The notes beneath the pieces were generated by a model. The model did no database searches. It had not been told where the DNA came from and saw only the letters and a list, made by a program, of their open reading frames with translations. Shown one piece after another: positions 14,713-22,843 of a DNA stretch of 38,585 nt (position 1 is its first letter; every line of letters starts with the position of its first letter). The DNA is from Ignavibacteriales bacterium (GTDB taxonomy: Bacteria > Bacteroidota > Ignavibacteria > UBA10030), in the NCBI GenBank assembly GCA_026390585.1, contig JAPLFP010000197.1, forward strand, positions 1-38,585, given 5' to 3'. A program made the position numbers and the translations under genes.

Positions 14713-15402
14713 ATGAAAACTTTCTTCCCTTTCGTGCGGTGTTTGGGTTCACGCTGTGTGATTACAGTTTGTTCTCTCAGCGCAGCGTTTGTTGTTTCCG
14801 CGTGTGGCGTAACACAGCCCGTGCGGGTCATCGACCAGGGAACCAGCCAAGCAGCCGTGTCACTCGGCGGACCTCTCATCCCATTCGGCGGAATGACCGT
14901 CCCCACTCCCTATCTGAACCTCGGTCTCATTCACGGCTACAAAGACAACCTCACGCTCACCGGCAACGTTCACGTCACGATGGCCCTGCTGAAGAATGCA
15001 GCATTCGATGTCGGTGCGGCGACTCGGCTTGTACGTGAAAGCAACGGTTGGCCCGAGCTGACAGCCAAGGGACAACTCTATTTCTTCTCCGACCTGGAAA
15101 GACTCGACGCCGTGCGCGTCTTTCCTATGGTGAGCATCAACGCAAGCTATCTTCTGGGGCGTTCGACGTTGCTCTACGCCGGCGCCGAACAGCTGATCCA
15201 ATTCAACAAGCCACAATACTTCTTCACACCTTTTGCCGGTACACAGTTGAGCCTTTCCGACCGCTCCGCGCTGCAGATCGAACTCAAGTGGATGACGGCA
15301 AACGCAAACAGCGCACACGGCATCTTCCGGGGAACAGGCTCCATTGGTGACCACGGTGATCTTGGACTCTTTTTCGGATATACATACGGACTCTCCCGAT
15401 GA
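14713..15402 (+). CDS. Barrel-like lipoprotein, unknown function
   Basis: 229 residues from the ATG at 14713. An earlier in-frame TTG at 14698 would add five residues but makes a poorer signal peptide. The leader is unusually cysteine-rich and ends in lipobox VSAC (Cys31). The mature protein has alternating hydrophobic strands and glycine/aromatic turns (for example YLNLGLIHGY, LYFFSDL, LLYAGAEQLIQF, a final LGLFFGYTYGLSR). This pattern suits a small outer-membrane beta barrel or a surface-attached sandwich. The stop overlaps the next start by four bases (ATGA), so the two lipoproteins are probably made together. No named family recognised. Confidence 0.75.
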   Translation: MKTFFPFVRCLGSRCVITVCSLSAAFVVSACGVTQPVRVIDQGTSQAAVSLGGPLIPFGGMTVPTPYLNLGLIHGYKDNLTLTGNVHVTMALLKNAAFDVGAATRLVRESNGWPELTAKGQLYFFSDLERLDAVRVFPMVSINASYLLGRSTLLYAGAEQLIQFNKPQYFFTPFAGTQLSLSDRSALQIELKWMTANANSAHGIFRGTGSIGDHGDLGLFFGYTYGLSR

Positions 15403-16232
15403 AAATACTACCGACGATTCTCCTCGTGATTGTGAGCTTTTCGTTCGCTTCATGCGACCTCGACAGTCTGCTGTTCCACCAGACTACCCTCACATCATAC
15501 ACACTCAGCACGGCGGTCATTCCCGAATCCAATCGTGAATTTGTTACGATGACATCACAAGGAAAGAAGATCTACGGCTATTTCATCAAGTCCAACGGAT
15601 CCTCTCCTTCCATCACGGTTCTGTACTTCCATGGCAACTACGACCATCTTCAATATTACTGGGACCGTGCTGAACTTCTTTACAAAACCGGCTTCAATGT
15701 TTTCATCTTCGATTACCAGGGCTATGGAATGAGTGAAGGCACGCTATCCGAATCAGCTCTCTATGCAGACAGCCGGGCGGCGCTGCAGTATGTGCTTTCT
15801 CGCACGGACGTCTCCGCCAAGCGGTTGGCGTTCTATGGGTACTCTGTCGGAGCGGCCGGAGCAATCGATGTGGCGGCGTACGAATTCACGCCTTCCTGCC
15901 TCTGCCTGGAATGCCCATTCGCTTCAATGTCGACTCTGCTTCAATCCGGCGTAATGTTGGATATTCCCAGTTCGTACATCACGAAGGGAGAGTACAACAA
16001 CGCCGAGAAGATCCGCAAGATCCACGCGCCCCTTCTTTTCATGCACGGTGTGGATGATAAATTCATCGACATCGAAAAGAACGGAGCGGTCGTCTTCAAC
16101 AACGCGAATCCGCCGAAACAGTTCATTCGCATTCCCGGCGCCGATCATGAGGGCATACCGGGAGCGATGGGCGAAAGCAATTACGTTTCCACAGTGAAGA
16201 CATTCATTCAACAACACACTCCCTCCAACTAG
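15399..16232 (+). CDS. Lipoprotein alpha/beta hydrolase
   Basis: 277 residues with a lipobox FASC (Cys19), so it is membrane-attached and exported. The alpha/beta-hydrolase core is complete: VLYFHGN oxyanion loop, DYQGYGMSEG, nucleophile Ser149 in GYSVGAA, acid Asp220 in HGVDDKFI, and His250 in GADHEG. This layout resembles the ABHD13/BEM46 type of serine hydrolases, which act on esters, thioesters or peptides. The substrate is not readable. Its start overlaps the stop of the barrel-like lipoprotein by four bases. A palindrome-containing repeat follows. Confidence 0.88.
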   Translation: MKILPTILLVIVSFSFASCDLDSLLFHQTTLTSYTLSTAVIPESNREFVTMTSQGKKIYGYFIKSNGSSPSITVLYFHGNYDHLQYYWDRAELLYKTGFNVFIFDYQGYGMSEGTLSESALYADSRAALQYVLSRTDVSAKRLAFYGYSVGAAGAIDVAAYEFTPSCLCLECPFASMSTLLQSGVMLDIPSSYITKGEYNNAEKIRKIHAPLLFMHGVDDKFIDIEKNGAVVFNNANPPKQFIRIPGADHEGIPGAMGESNYVSTVKTFIQQHTPSN

Positions 16233-16252
16233 AAGCTATCTCAAAATCACAT

Positions 16253-16354
16253 CGCGCTTCTCTGCGGCCTTGGCGGTTTAGATCTAACCGCAGAGTCCCG
16301 CTCTTGAATTCCGCTCATAAGCGGGATTCAGAGAACGAAAACGCGAAGAAGCGC
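16253..16354. repeat. Nested inverted-repeat element
   Basis: Outer arms GCGCTTC (16254-16260) and GAAGCGC (16348-16354) enclose two hairpins: CTCTGCGG/CCGCAGAG (16260-16267 with 16288-16295) and the palindrome at 16306-16329. The TCTGCGG...ACCGCAGAG vocabulary resembles widespread intergenic repeats. The arrangement of one outer stem with two inner hairpins repeats the plan seen at 14214-14365. Confidence 0.6.
16306..16329. repeat. REP-like palindrome, copy B
   Basis: A 24-base unit whose ten-base arms (GAATTCCGCT and AGCGGGATTC) pair fully with one G-T wobble. It matches copy A at 14173-14196 at 20 of 24 positions. Confidence 0.65.
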
Positions 16355-16522
16355 AAAGAAGATTTTTACGTAGAACCTCCGATATCAGTTTTGAGATGCT
16401 TTCCAGACCCTGCCTCCCGATCTTGCTTGTTTGACGAGGAATCTTCATATTCTCTTCGACATCATTCGTTTCCTTGCCCGCCAATTCGGCCCAAACCCCA
16501 GCTGTTTGCATCGGAGGATGCC

Positions 16523-18748
16523 ATGAGATTGAGTTGCTTGATTGTTGTGCTGGCCATTTGTTCACAACTCACAATCGCACAAAATCAAAAAACCGATTGG
16601 GAATCAATGTTTCGAGGCATTCCCTCTCCGGAACGCCAGCGCGAATATATGCAGCGTCTCTCGGCACGGCCCCACCATGTCGGCTCGGCATACGACAAGG
16701 ATAACGCACAATGGCTGTTGTCGACATTCAAGCAATGGGGGCTGAATGCCCGCATTGAATCGTTCGACGTCCTTTTCCCCACACCGAAAGAACGTCTCGT
16801 TGAGCTTCTCGAGCCAAGGAAGTTCACCGCAACGATGGAAGAACCGAGAGAGGTCGTCGATATCACCTCCGGACAACGGGCGGATCAACTACCAACCTAT
16901 AACGTTTACTCCGTCGATGGCGATGTCGCCGCGCCCCTTGTCTACGTGAACTATGGAATTCCAGAAGACTACGAACAGCTCGAACGGATGGGCATCTCGG
17001 TCAAAGGTTGTATTGTGATTGCCCGATATGGGGGCTCCTGGCGCGGGATCAAACCGAAGGTCGCAGCAGAGAAAGGCACCATTGGGTGCCTGATTTATTC
17101 CGATCCGAAGGAAGACGGCTACTATCATGGAGATGTTTTCCCCGAAGGTCCGTGGCGGCCGAAAGATGGAGTGCAACGTGGCAGCGTTATGGACATGCCG
17201 ATCTATCCGGGAGACCCATTAACGCCGGGTGTTGGCGCAACGGCGGGCGCTAAGAGAATCCCACTCAAAGAAGCAAAGACAATCACGAAGATCCCCGTTC
17301 TCCCGATTTCTTATGCAGACGCCCAACCGTTGCTGGCCGAACTCAGCGGACCTGTCGCTCCCGAGAGTTGGCGCGGAGCGTTGCCCATTACGTATAAGAT
17401 CGGTCCGGGCCCAGCGAAAGTGCACCTCAAGATCAAGTCCAACTGGGATACCAAAACGATCAATGATGTCATCGTCACGATTCCTGGCGCTCTCTTTCCT
17501 GATGAATGGGTCATTCGCGGTAACCATCACGATGCATGGGTCAATGGCGCCGAGGATCCGATTTCGGGACTTGTTGCAGAGATGGAAGAGCTTCGGGGAC
17601 TGTCTGAGCTACTCAAGAAGGGATGGAAGCCCAAACGAACCATTGTCTATTGTGCATGGGATGGAGAGGAAGAAGGATTACTCGGCTCGACAGAGTGGGC
17701 AGAGACCCACGCAGCCGAGTTGAAGCAGAAAGCAGCCCTCTATATTAATTCTGACGCCAATGGCAGGGGGTTCCTCGGAGTTGAAGGGTCGCATTCACTA
17801 GAACAATTCATCAACGGTGTTGCCCGCGATATCGAAGATCCGGAAAAGAAGATCACCGTATGGAAACGAAGTCAGCTCCAACGGATAAAGTCCGCGCCTT
17901 CGCCTGAAGACCGGACAGAAGCCAGGACACGCCCTGATCTTCACATCGGGGCGCTGGGATCGGGATCCGACTATACGGCGTTTCTGGATTACCTTGGAAT
18001 TGCGTCACTCAACCTGGGATATGGCGGCGAAGACGGCGGAGGAATTTATCACTCTATCTACGACGATTTCTATTGGTTCACCCATTTCGGCGACACCGAT
18101 TTTGCCTATGGCCGCGCACTTGCTCAGACCGCCGGAACAGCAGTGCTCCGCTTTGCGGATGCAGATGTTCTCCCGTATGAATTCACCAACCTCAACGAAA
18201 CGATTCGTCACTATCTGGACGACGTGAAACGGCTCCTGAAATCGATGCAGAATCAGATCAAGGAGCGGAACAGGGAGATTACAGAAGGAGTCTTCAGCGC
18301 CATCGACGATCCCAAACACCCGCTCCTTCCTCCACCAACGGAAGAAGAGCCACCATATCTGAACTTTGCTCCACTTGACAATGCCGTGGATGCCCTGAGC
18401 CGCAGTGCTGACCACTATGAGAAGGCGGCGAAGAGAATCGCTCATGCTTTCATTCCTCCTTCGCCAGAAGCACTGAAGGCGATCAATGGTAAGTTGCTGC
18501 TGACCGAACGCGCACTGACACACCCCGACGGACTTCCTGGTCGGCCCTGGTTCAAACACTTGCTGTATGCACCCGGAGCCTACACCGGCTACGGTGTCAA
18601 GACAATTCCCGGTGTACGGGAGGCGATCGAGCTGAAGCGTTGGAAGGAGGCGGAAACAGAAATCGTTCGCGTGGCAGCCGCTCTTCAACTCGAGGCGAAT
18701 GTCATAGAGTCTACAGCACGGGATCTTGACGCGCAACCGACGAAATAG
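16523..18748 (+). CDS. Exported M28 metallopeptidase, glutamate carboxypeptidase II type
   Basis: 741 residues from the ATG at 16523, which has a GGAGG ribosome-binding site and gives a clean signal peptide (MRLSCLIVVLAICSQLTIAQ). An in-frame extension back to 16304 runs through a repeat and is rejected. A protease-associated domain is followed by the M28 core and a C-terminal helical dimerisation domain, the full plan of glutamate carboxypeptidase II/transferrin-receptor-like proteins. Zinc ligands align as His335, Asp345, Glu383, Asp411 and His510, with catalytic Glu382 in WDGEEEGLLG. Members remove C-terminal acidic residues from peptides or poly-glutamates; specificity here is unknown. 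A DedA gene follows after 11 bases. Confidence 0.93.
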   Translation: MRLSCLIVVLAICSQLTIAQNQKTDWESMFRGIPSPERQREYMQRLSARPHHVGSAYDKDNAQWLLSTFKQWGLNARIESFDVLFPTPKERLVELLEPRKFTATMEEPREVVDITSGQRADQLPTYNVYSVDGDVAAPLVYVNYGIPEDYEQLERMGISVKGCIVIARYGGSWRGIKPKVAAEKGTIGCLIYSDPKEDGYYHGDVFPEGPWRPKDGVQRGSVMDMPIYPGDPLTPGVGATAGAKRIPLKEAKTITKIPVLPISYADAQPLLAELSGPVAPESWRGALPITYKIGPGPAKVHLKIKSNWDTKTINDVIVTIPGALFPDEWVIRGNHHDAWVNGAEDPISGLVAEMEELRGLSELLKKGWKPKRTIVYCAWDGEEEGLLGSTEWAETHAAELKQKAALYINSDANGRGFLGVEGSHSLEQFINGVARDIEDPEKKITVWKRSQLQRIKSAPSPEDRTEARTRPDLHIGALGSGSDYTAFLDYLGIASLNLGYGGEDGGGIYHSIYDDFYWFTHFGDTDFAYGRALAQTAGTAVLRFADADVLPYEFTNLNETIRHYLDDVKRLLKSMQNQIKERNREITEGVFSAIDDPKHPLLPPPTEEEPPYLNFAPLDNAVDALSRSADHYEKAAKRIAHAFIPPSPEALKAINGKLLLTERALTHPDGLPGRPWFKHLLYAPGAYTGYGVKTIPGVREAIELKRWKEAETEIVRVAAALQLEANVIESTARDLDAQPTK

Positions 18749-18759
18749 GTTGATCCTGC

Positions 18760-19353
18760 ATGCCCATTGAGACAATTCAACATTGGATTGACCTTTACGG
18801 ATACGCAGCCTTATTCTTCGGGCTGGTGTTCGGCGTCGTTGGCCTGCCGGTCCCCGACGAATCGATGCTCGCCCTGTTTGGATATCTTGTCTCCACGGGG
18901 CGATTCCATTTCGCGCTGACGTACGCCATCGCCAGCCTCGGAAGCCTCACTGGGATCACACTGAGCTATTGGATTGGCCGATCGGGGGGTTATCGACTGA
19001 TACACAAGTGCGGTCCTCGCTTTCACCTCACGGAGGAGCGCCTGCAAAAAGTCCATGGATGGTTCGATCGGATCGGAAAGTGGGCTTTGACGGTGGGATA
19101 TTTCATACCCGGCGTGAGGCATTTTACGGCGCTCGTAGCAGGAGCGTCGGAGCTCCAATATCCTGTGTTTGCAGTATTTGCTTACTCCGGCGGGCTGATC
19201 TGGTCATTGACGTTTATCTCCCTTGGCTACTATCTCGGCGAAACCTGGTCTCAGGATTTCCACGTCGGTTATAGGATCCCTCTCGCGATCGGTGCCACAG
19301 TGCTCTTCGCCGGCATTGCACTTTTCCTCTACGTAAAACGAAAGAGATCCTGA
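18760..19353 (+). CDS. DedA family membrane protein
   Basis: 197 residues with about five membrane segments and the DedA/SNARE-associated core: an early GLPVPDES re-entrant loop, GSLTGITLSYWIGR, and the signature FIPGVRHFTALVAGAS. DedA proteins move lipid carriers such as undecaprenyl phosphate or phospholipids between leaflets and support envelope homeostasis. It starts 11 bases after the M28 peptidase stop and is likely in the same transcript, although the two jobs are not obviously linked. The ribosome-binding site is weak. Confidence 0.92.
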   Translation: MPIETIQHWIDLYGYAALFFGLVFGVVGLPVPDESMLALFGYLVSTGRFHFALTYAIASLGSLTGITLSYWIGRSGGYRLIHKCGPRFHLTEERLQKVHGWFDRIGKWALTVGYFIPGVRHFTALVAGASELQYPVFAVFAYSGGLIWSLTFISLGYYLGETWSQDFHVGYRIPLAIGATVLFAGIALFLYVKRKRS

Positions 19354-19436
19354 TCGCAATTGCATTCGCGCAAGGAGGTCGGGAAGATCGTCACAATACC
19401 AGCGAGTGCGAAGATCATTGACGTCTCTGCGGCAGA

Positions 19437-19522
19437 GTCAGAATACAGGAGACTGAATACAGAAGAGAGGATTTTACTTTCAGGCCCCCGACCATTCTGA
19501 ATTCTGTATTCTGATTTCTGAC
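19437..19522. repeat. Long imperfect inverted repeat before the HAD gene
   Basis: Arms of 28 bases (19437-19464 and 19495-19522) match as reverse complements at 22 positions. They are built from variations of TTCTGAATTCTGTATTCTGA. The spacer is 30 bases. This word pattern is a typical dispersed intergenic repeat. It ends 19 bases before the HAD start codon. Confidence 0.65.
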
Positions 19523-19541
19523 TTCTCAATGCCATTACCGT

Positions 19542-20180
19542 ATGATCAAAAACATCATCTTCGACCTCGACGGAACGCTTGTCGATTCGAAGCGCGACAT
19601 CGCTGCTGCACAACACTGGGTGCTCGCCCAGTTGGGGGTTCATTCATACAAACCGGAAGAGTTATATCCGCTTATCGGAAAACCGCTGGCCGAGACGTTC
19701 GCAAAACTTCTTCCTGCTGATCTCCACAAGCGGATTCCCGAAGCGACGGAATTGTATAAGGAGCACTACCCGCCCCGGGCACTCGAGACTACCACACTGT
19801 TCCCGGGCGTCCGGGAAACCCTTGAGACCCTGTGGGAACGGGGAATTCGCCTTGCCACCGCTACAACCAAGCTGGGCGCCGGCACGCGTCGCGTGCTCAC
19901 ACATTTCGGGATAGCAGAGCACTTCGCCCAGATCCAGGGAAGCGACAACATTCCGTTCAAACCCGACCCATTCATCATCACGAAGATCCTGGAAGATCAG
20001 TCATGGGAGAAGAGTGACACGCTGATGGTGGGAGACACCGACAATGATATCCTGGCGGGCAAGCGGGCAAATGTTCCGACATGCGGTGTCACCTATGGAT
20101 CGCTCACGAAAGAACAGATAGAACAACTTAATCCGGACATCATTATTCACTCTCTGCCGGAATTGCTCCTTCACGTTTAA
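19542..20180 (+). CDS. HAD hydrolase, phosphoglycolate phosphatase-like
   Basis: 212 residues. Motif I IIFDLDGTLVDS supplies the nucleophile Asp8 and acid/base Asp10, followed by an alpha-helical cap, motif II around TATTK, the motif III lysine in PFKPDP, and motif IV VGDTDNDILAGK for magnesium. This is subfamily IA with the length and order of Gph/PGMB-type phosphatases. The likely substrate is a small phosphorylated metabolite such as 2-phosphoglycolate or a sugar phosphate. No ribosome-binding site is visible before the ATG, and the gene lies right behind an inverted repeat. It is cytoplasmic and 24 bases ahead of the rhamnosidase. Confidence 0.88.
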   Translation: MIKNIIFDLDGTLVDSKRDIAAAQHWVLAQLGVHSYKPEELYPLIGKPLAETFAKLLPADLHKRIPEATELYKEHYPPRALETTTLFPGVRETLETLWERGIRLATATTKLGAGTRRVLTHFGIAEHFAQIQGSDNIPFKPDPFIITKILEDQSWEKSDTLMVGDTDNDILAGKRANVPTCGVTYGSLTKEQIEQLNPDIIIHSLPELLLHV

Positions 20181-20204
20181 GGAGAGCGAAGAAAGGTCAC
20201 AGCC

Positions 20205-22583
20205 ATGCGACACTCCTTTTACTTCGTGCTTGCCGCCTGCCTTATCCACTGTTCAGTTCTTTCACAACTTCTGGCGCCGCAAGCAGCCAATTCCGGTTCT
20301 GCGCGCTGGATCTCGCCATATGTGGCAGCGGGAACAAATGAGAAAACGCCATGCCCGATCATGCGATCCACATTTACACTCGGAGCGGAGGTCGCGACAG
20401 GCATTGTGCGAATCGTGGGGCTTGGTCATTATGAGCTGTATCTGAACGGCAAACGCGTAGGCAATGCGCTGATCAAGCAACCCTGGTCGCAGTATGACAA
20501 GACGCTTTATTGGCAGGAATTCGATGTCAGCAACCTGCTCCGCCGCGGAGAGAACGTCTGGGGGGCCATGCTTGGCAACTCTTTCTGGCATGTGGGCCCG
20601 GCAAACGATTCCATGAGGTATGTCAAGACGGACGCAATGCCTGATTTCAGCTCCGGCTATCCTTACCTTCTCTGGCTTGAGGCCCGGATCATGACCAAGG
20701 ACGGAAAGCAACGGGTCATTGCCAGTGATGATTCATGGAAATGGATCGAGGGTCCGCTCACCTTCTCGCACATCTATGCCGGAGAAGATTATGATGCGCA
20801 ACTCTTTCCGGCCGGATGGAATGCACCCGGATTCAACGATCACACCTGGAAGACTGTTCAGATTGCTCCTGCTCCTCCTGCGACATTGGAACGGTACAGC
20901 GGCCCGTCAATGGAAGCATTTGAGACCTTCAAGCCAGTGAAGATCGTCTCCCCCGCTCCGGGCGAGTACACGTACGTCTTCCCTCAAAACTGTTCTGCGC
21001 TTGTGCGATTTACCGTGACAGGTGCTGCCGGGAAAATCATCCGTTTCAAACCGTGCGAGTACATGGACTCCACCGGCCACGTCAAGTTCACATACACCTG
21101 GGGAACTCACAAAGATATCTGGCATGATTATACGACACGGTCGGACGGCAACGAGTCACACCAGATTCTTTTCTGTTATGTGGGATGCCAGTATGTGGGA
21201 GTCACGGGAGCTGTACCGGAGGGGTATCCCAATCCGAAACGACTTCCTGTCGTGAAAAAACTGGAACTCGTTCATGTTCGCGCGGCGAATCCTCTCGCCG
21301 GGACGTTTACGTGCTCGAGTGAGTTGCAGAACGGCGCAGAGCGGATGATCGACTGGTCCATCCGGTCGAACATGAGTTATGTCGCCACAGATTGTCCACA
21401 CCGCGAAAAGAACGGGTGGCAGGAAGAGAATTGGCATATGGCCAGAGCGATGAGCTATCGATTCAATACGGAACGGTGGTTTGTCAAAATAGCACACGAT
21501 CTGCGGGATACGCAACTCCCCGATGGACACGTGCCGACCAATTGTCCGAACTATCTTGTCGGCATTCCTCCGCACGGCTACTGGAATGAGGCCCCCGAAT
21601 GGGGAATTTCGTCAGTCCTTGTTCCCTGGCACATCTATGAGTGGTATGGAAACGAGAGCGTTCTCCAGACAAATTTCGAGAGCATGCGCAAGTTCGTCGA
21701 TTACCTCTCTTCGACCGCAAAGGACGGTATCATCAACAGCAATTTAGGCGATTGGTACGACTACGGCCACGGAAAGGGAGACGGACCATCACAGTGGACA
21801 CCAAACGAACTCAGCGCAACAGCAATCTGGGCGCTGGGAGCAAAAACCGTTGCACAGGCAGCGACGGTCCTTGGCAAGACTTCCGAGGCAGCGACGTACG
21901 AGAAGCTTTTCAATCAGATCAAGCAGGATTTTCAGCGGCGTTTCTATGATGCAACAACAAAGACTCTGAAGAACAACGGATCATGCCAGGCGGCGCATAG
22001 TGCAGCGATATGTGTCGGACTTGTTCCAGAGCAGGATCGTGCGGCGGTTTTGCAAGCAATCGTCGACGATCTCGAGAAACGAAACTGGCAACAGACTGTC
22101 GGTGAGGTGCTGCAGGTGTTCTTCATCCGCGCCCTTGCAGAGGGAAGCCGAAATGATGTTCTTCATCGAGTGTACGCCCGTGAAAACCGTGGTAGCTACG
22201 GTTACATGGTGAAACAGGGATTCACGTCATTGCCGGAGAGTTGGGATGCACAGCCGGGGACAGGCAACAGCATGAACCACTTCATGCTGGGACATCTCAT
22301 GGAATGGCATTATGCGTATGTCGCCGGGATACAGCAGCAGCCAGGCAGTGTTGGCTGGGAAAAGGTCCTGATCGCTCCAAATCCGGGCCCTCTGGAAAGC
22401 GCCTCGGCTTCATTCAATAGCCCATCCGGTATGATTGTGGTGAATTGGCGGCAAGCGAATGGGAAATTCGAGATGACCGTGACTATTCCGAGGGGAATTG
22501 CAGCTGAAGCACTTCTGCCCGATGGCAGCCGACAGGTTTTGAAAGCCGGAAAAACGATTATGCACGGAAAAAGCAGCAAGTAG
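20205..22583 (+). CDS. Exported alpha-L-rhamnosidase (GH78)
   Basis: 792 residues with a signal peptide. N-terminal beta-sandwich domains include ARWISP, LYLNGKRVG and WGAMLGNSFW, typical of rhamnosidase modules. The six-fold alpha-barrel contains DCPHREKNGW, giving Asp396 and general acid Glu401; Glu408 stands where well-studied members have Asp (their GWxGD). A second acid, Glu678 in PESWDAQPGTG, is the probable base, followed by NHFMLG. A C-terminal beta domain closes the protein. It should remove terminal alpha-L-rhamnose from glycosides or polysaccharides outside the cytoplasm. It follows the HAD gene by 24 bases. No transporter or SusCD pair is adjacent. Confidence 0.9.
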   Translation: MRHSFYFVLAACLIHCSVLSQLLAPQAANSGSARWISPYVAAGTNEKTPCPIMRSTFTLGAEVATGIVRIVGLGHYELYLNGKRVGNALIKQPWSQYDKTLYWQEFDVSNLLRRGENVWGAMLGNSFWHVGPANDSMRYVKTDAMPDFSSGYPYLLWLEARIMTKDGKQRVIASDDSWKWIEGPLTFSHIYAGEDYDAQLFPAGWNAPGFNDHTWKTVQIAPAPPATLERYSGPSMEAFETFKPVKIVSPAPGEYTYVFPQNCSALVRFTVTGAAGKIIRFKPCEYMDSTGHVKFTYTWGTHKDIWHDYTTRSDGNESHQILFCYVGCQYVGVTGAVPEGYPNPKRLPVVKKLELVHVRAANPLAGTFTCSSELQNGAERMIDWSIRSNMSYVATDCPHREKNGWQEENWHMARAMSYRFNTERWFVKIAHDLRDTQLPDGHVPTNCPNYLVGIPPHGYWNEAPEWGISSVLVPWHIYEWYGNESVLQTNFESMRKFVDYLSSTAKDGIINSNLGDWYDYGHGKGDGPSQWTPNELSATAIWALGAKTVAQAATVLGKTSEAATYEKLFNQIKQDFQRRFYDATTKTLKNNGSCQAAHSAAICVGLVPEQDRAAVLQAIVDDLEKRNWQQTVGEVLQVFFIRALAEGSRNDVLHRVYARENRGSYGYMVKQGFTSLPESWDAQPGTGNSMNHFMLGHLMEWHYAYVAGIQQQPGSVGWEKVLIAPNPGPLESASASFNSPSGMIVVNWRQANGKFEMTVTIPRGIAAEALLPDGSRQVLKAGKTIMHGKSSK

Positions 22584-22843
22584 TTTTCAAAAGTCCGGCA
22601 CATTTGACTTGTGTACGAACATTTAAGTATTTAGAGTATTGAGAGGGCGAAGATCGTCCTCATAGGCCAAGCTCTTTTCGGCTTTAAAGACTTAAAGAAC
22701 GCATCACTATGGAAAGACTGAGAGTTCCTCTGAGCGACGGGAAAGGAGCACCGATCAGTGTGATGACGCTGAACGCAGGTCGATTGATCAACGGCGACCT
22801 TATTCTTAAGCGGCAGAGCGACGTTGGCACGCCCGGCCGAATC

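Noticed and set aside
16304-16522. N-terminal extension of the M28 peptidase
   Set aside because: It runs through the REP-like palindrome, while the ATG at 16523 has a strong ribosome-binding site and starts a proper signal peptide.
18005-18775. 256-codon minus-strand frame opposite the M28 peptidase
   Set aside because: It lies fully inside the M28 gene, whose C-terminal dimerisation domain is clear, and has no motif or ribosome-binding site.
22709-22843. N-terminal extension of the GWxTD protein
   Set aside because: It would place 45 polar residues before a signal peptide. The internal ATG at 22844 is a better start, although its own ribosome-binding site is weak.
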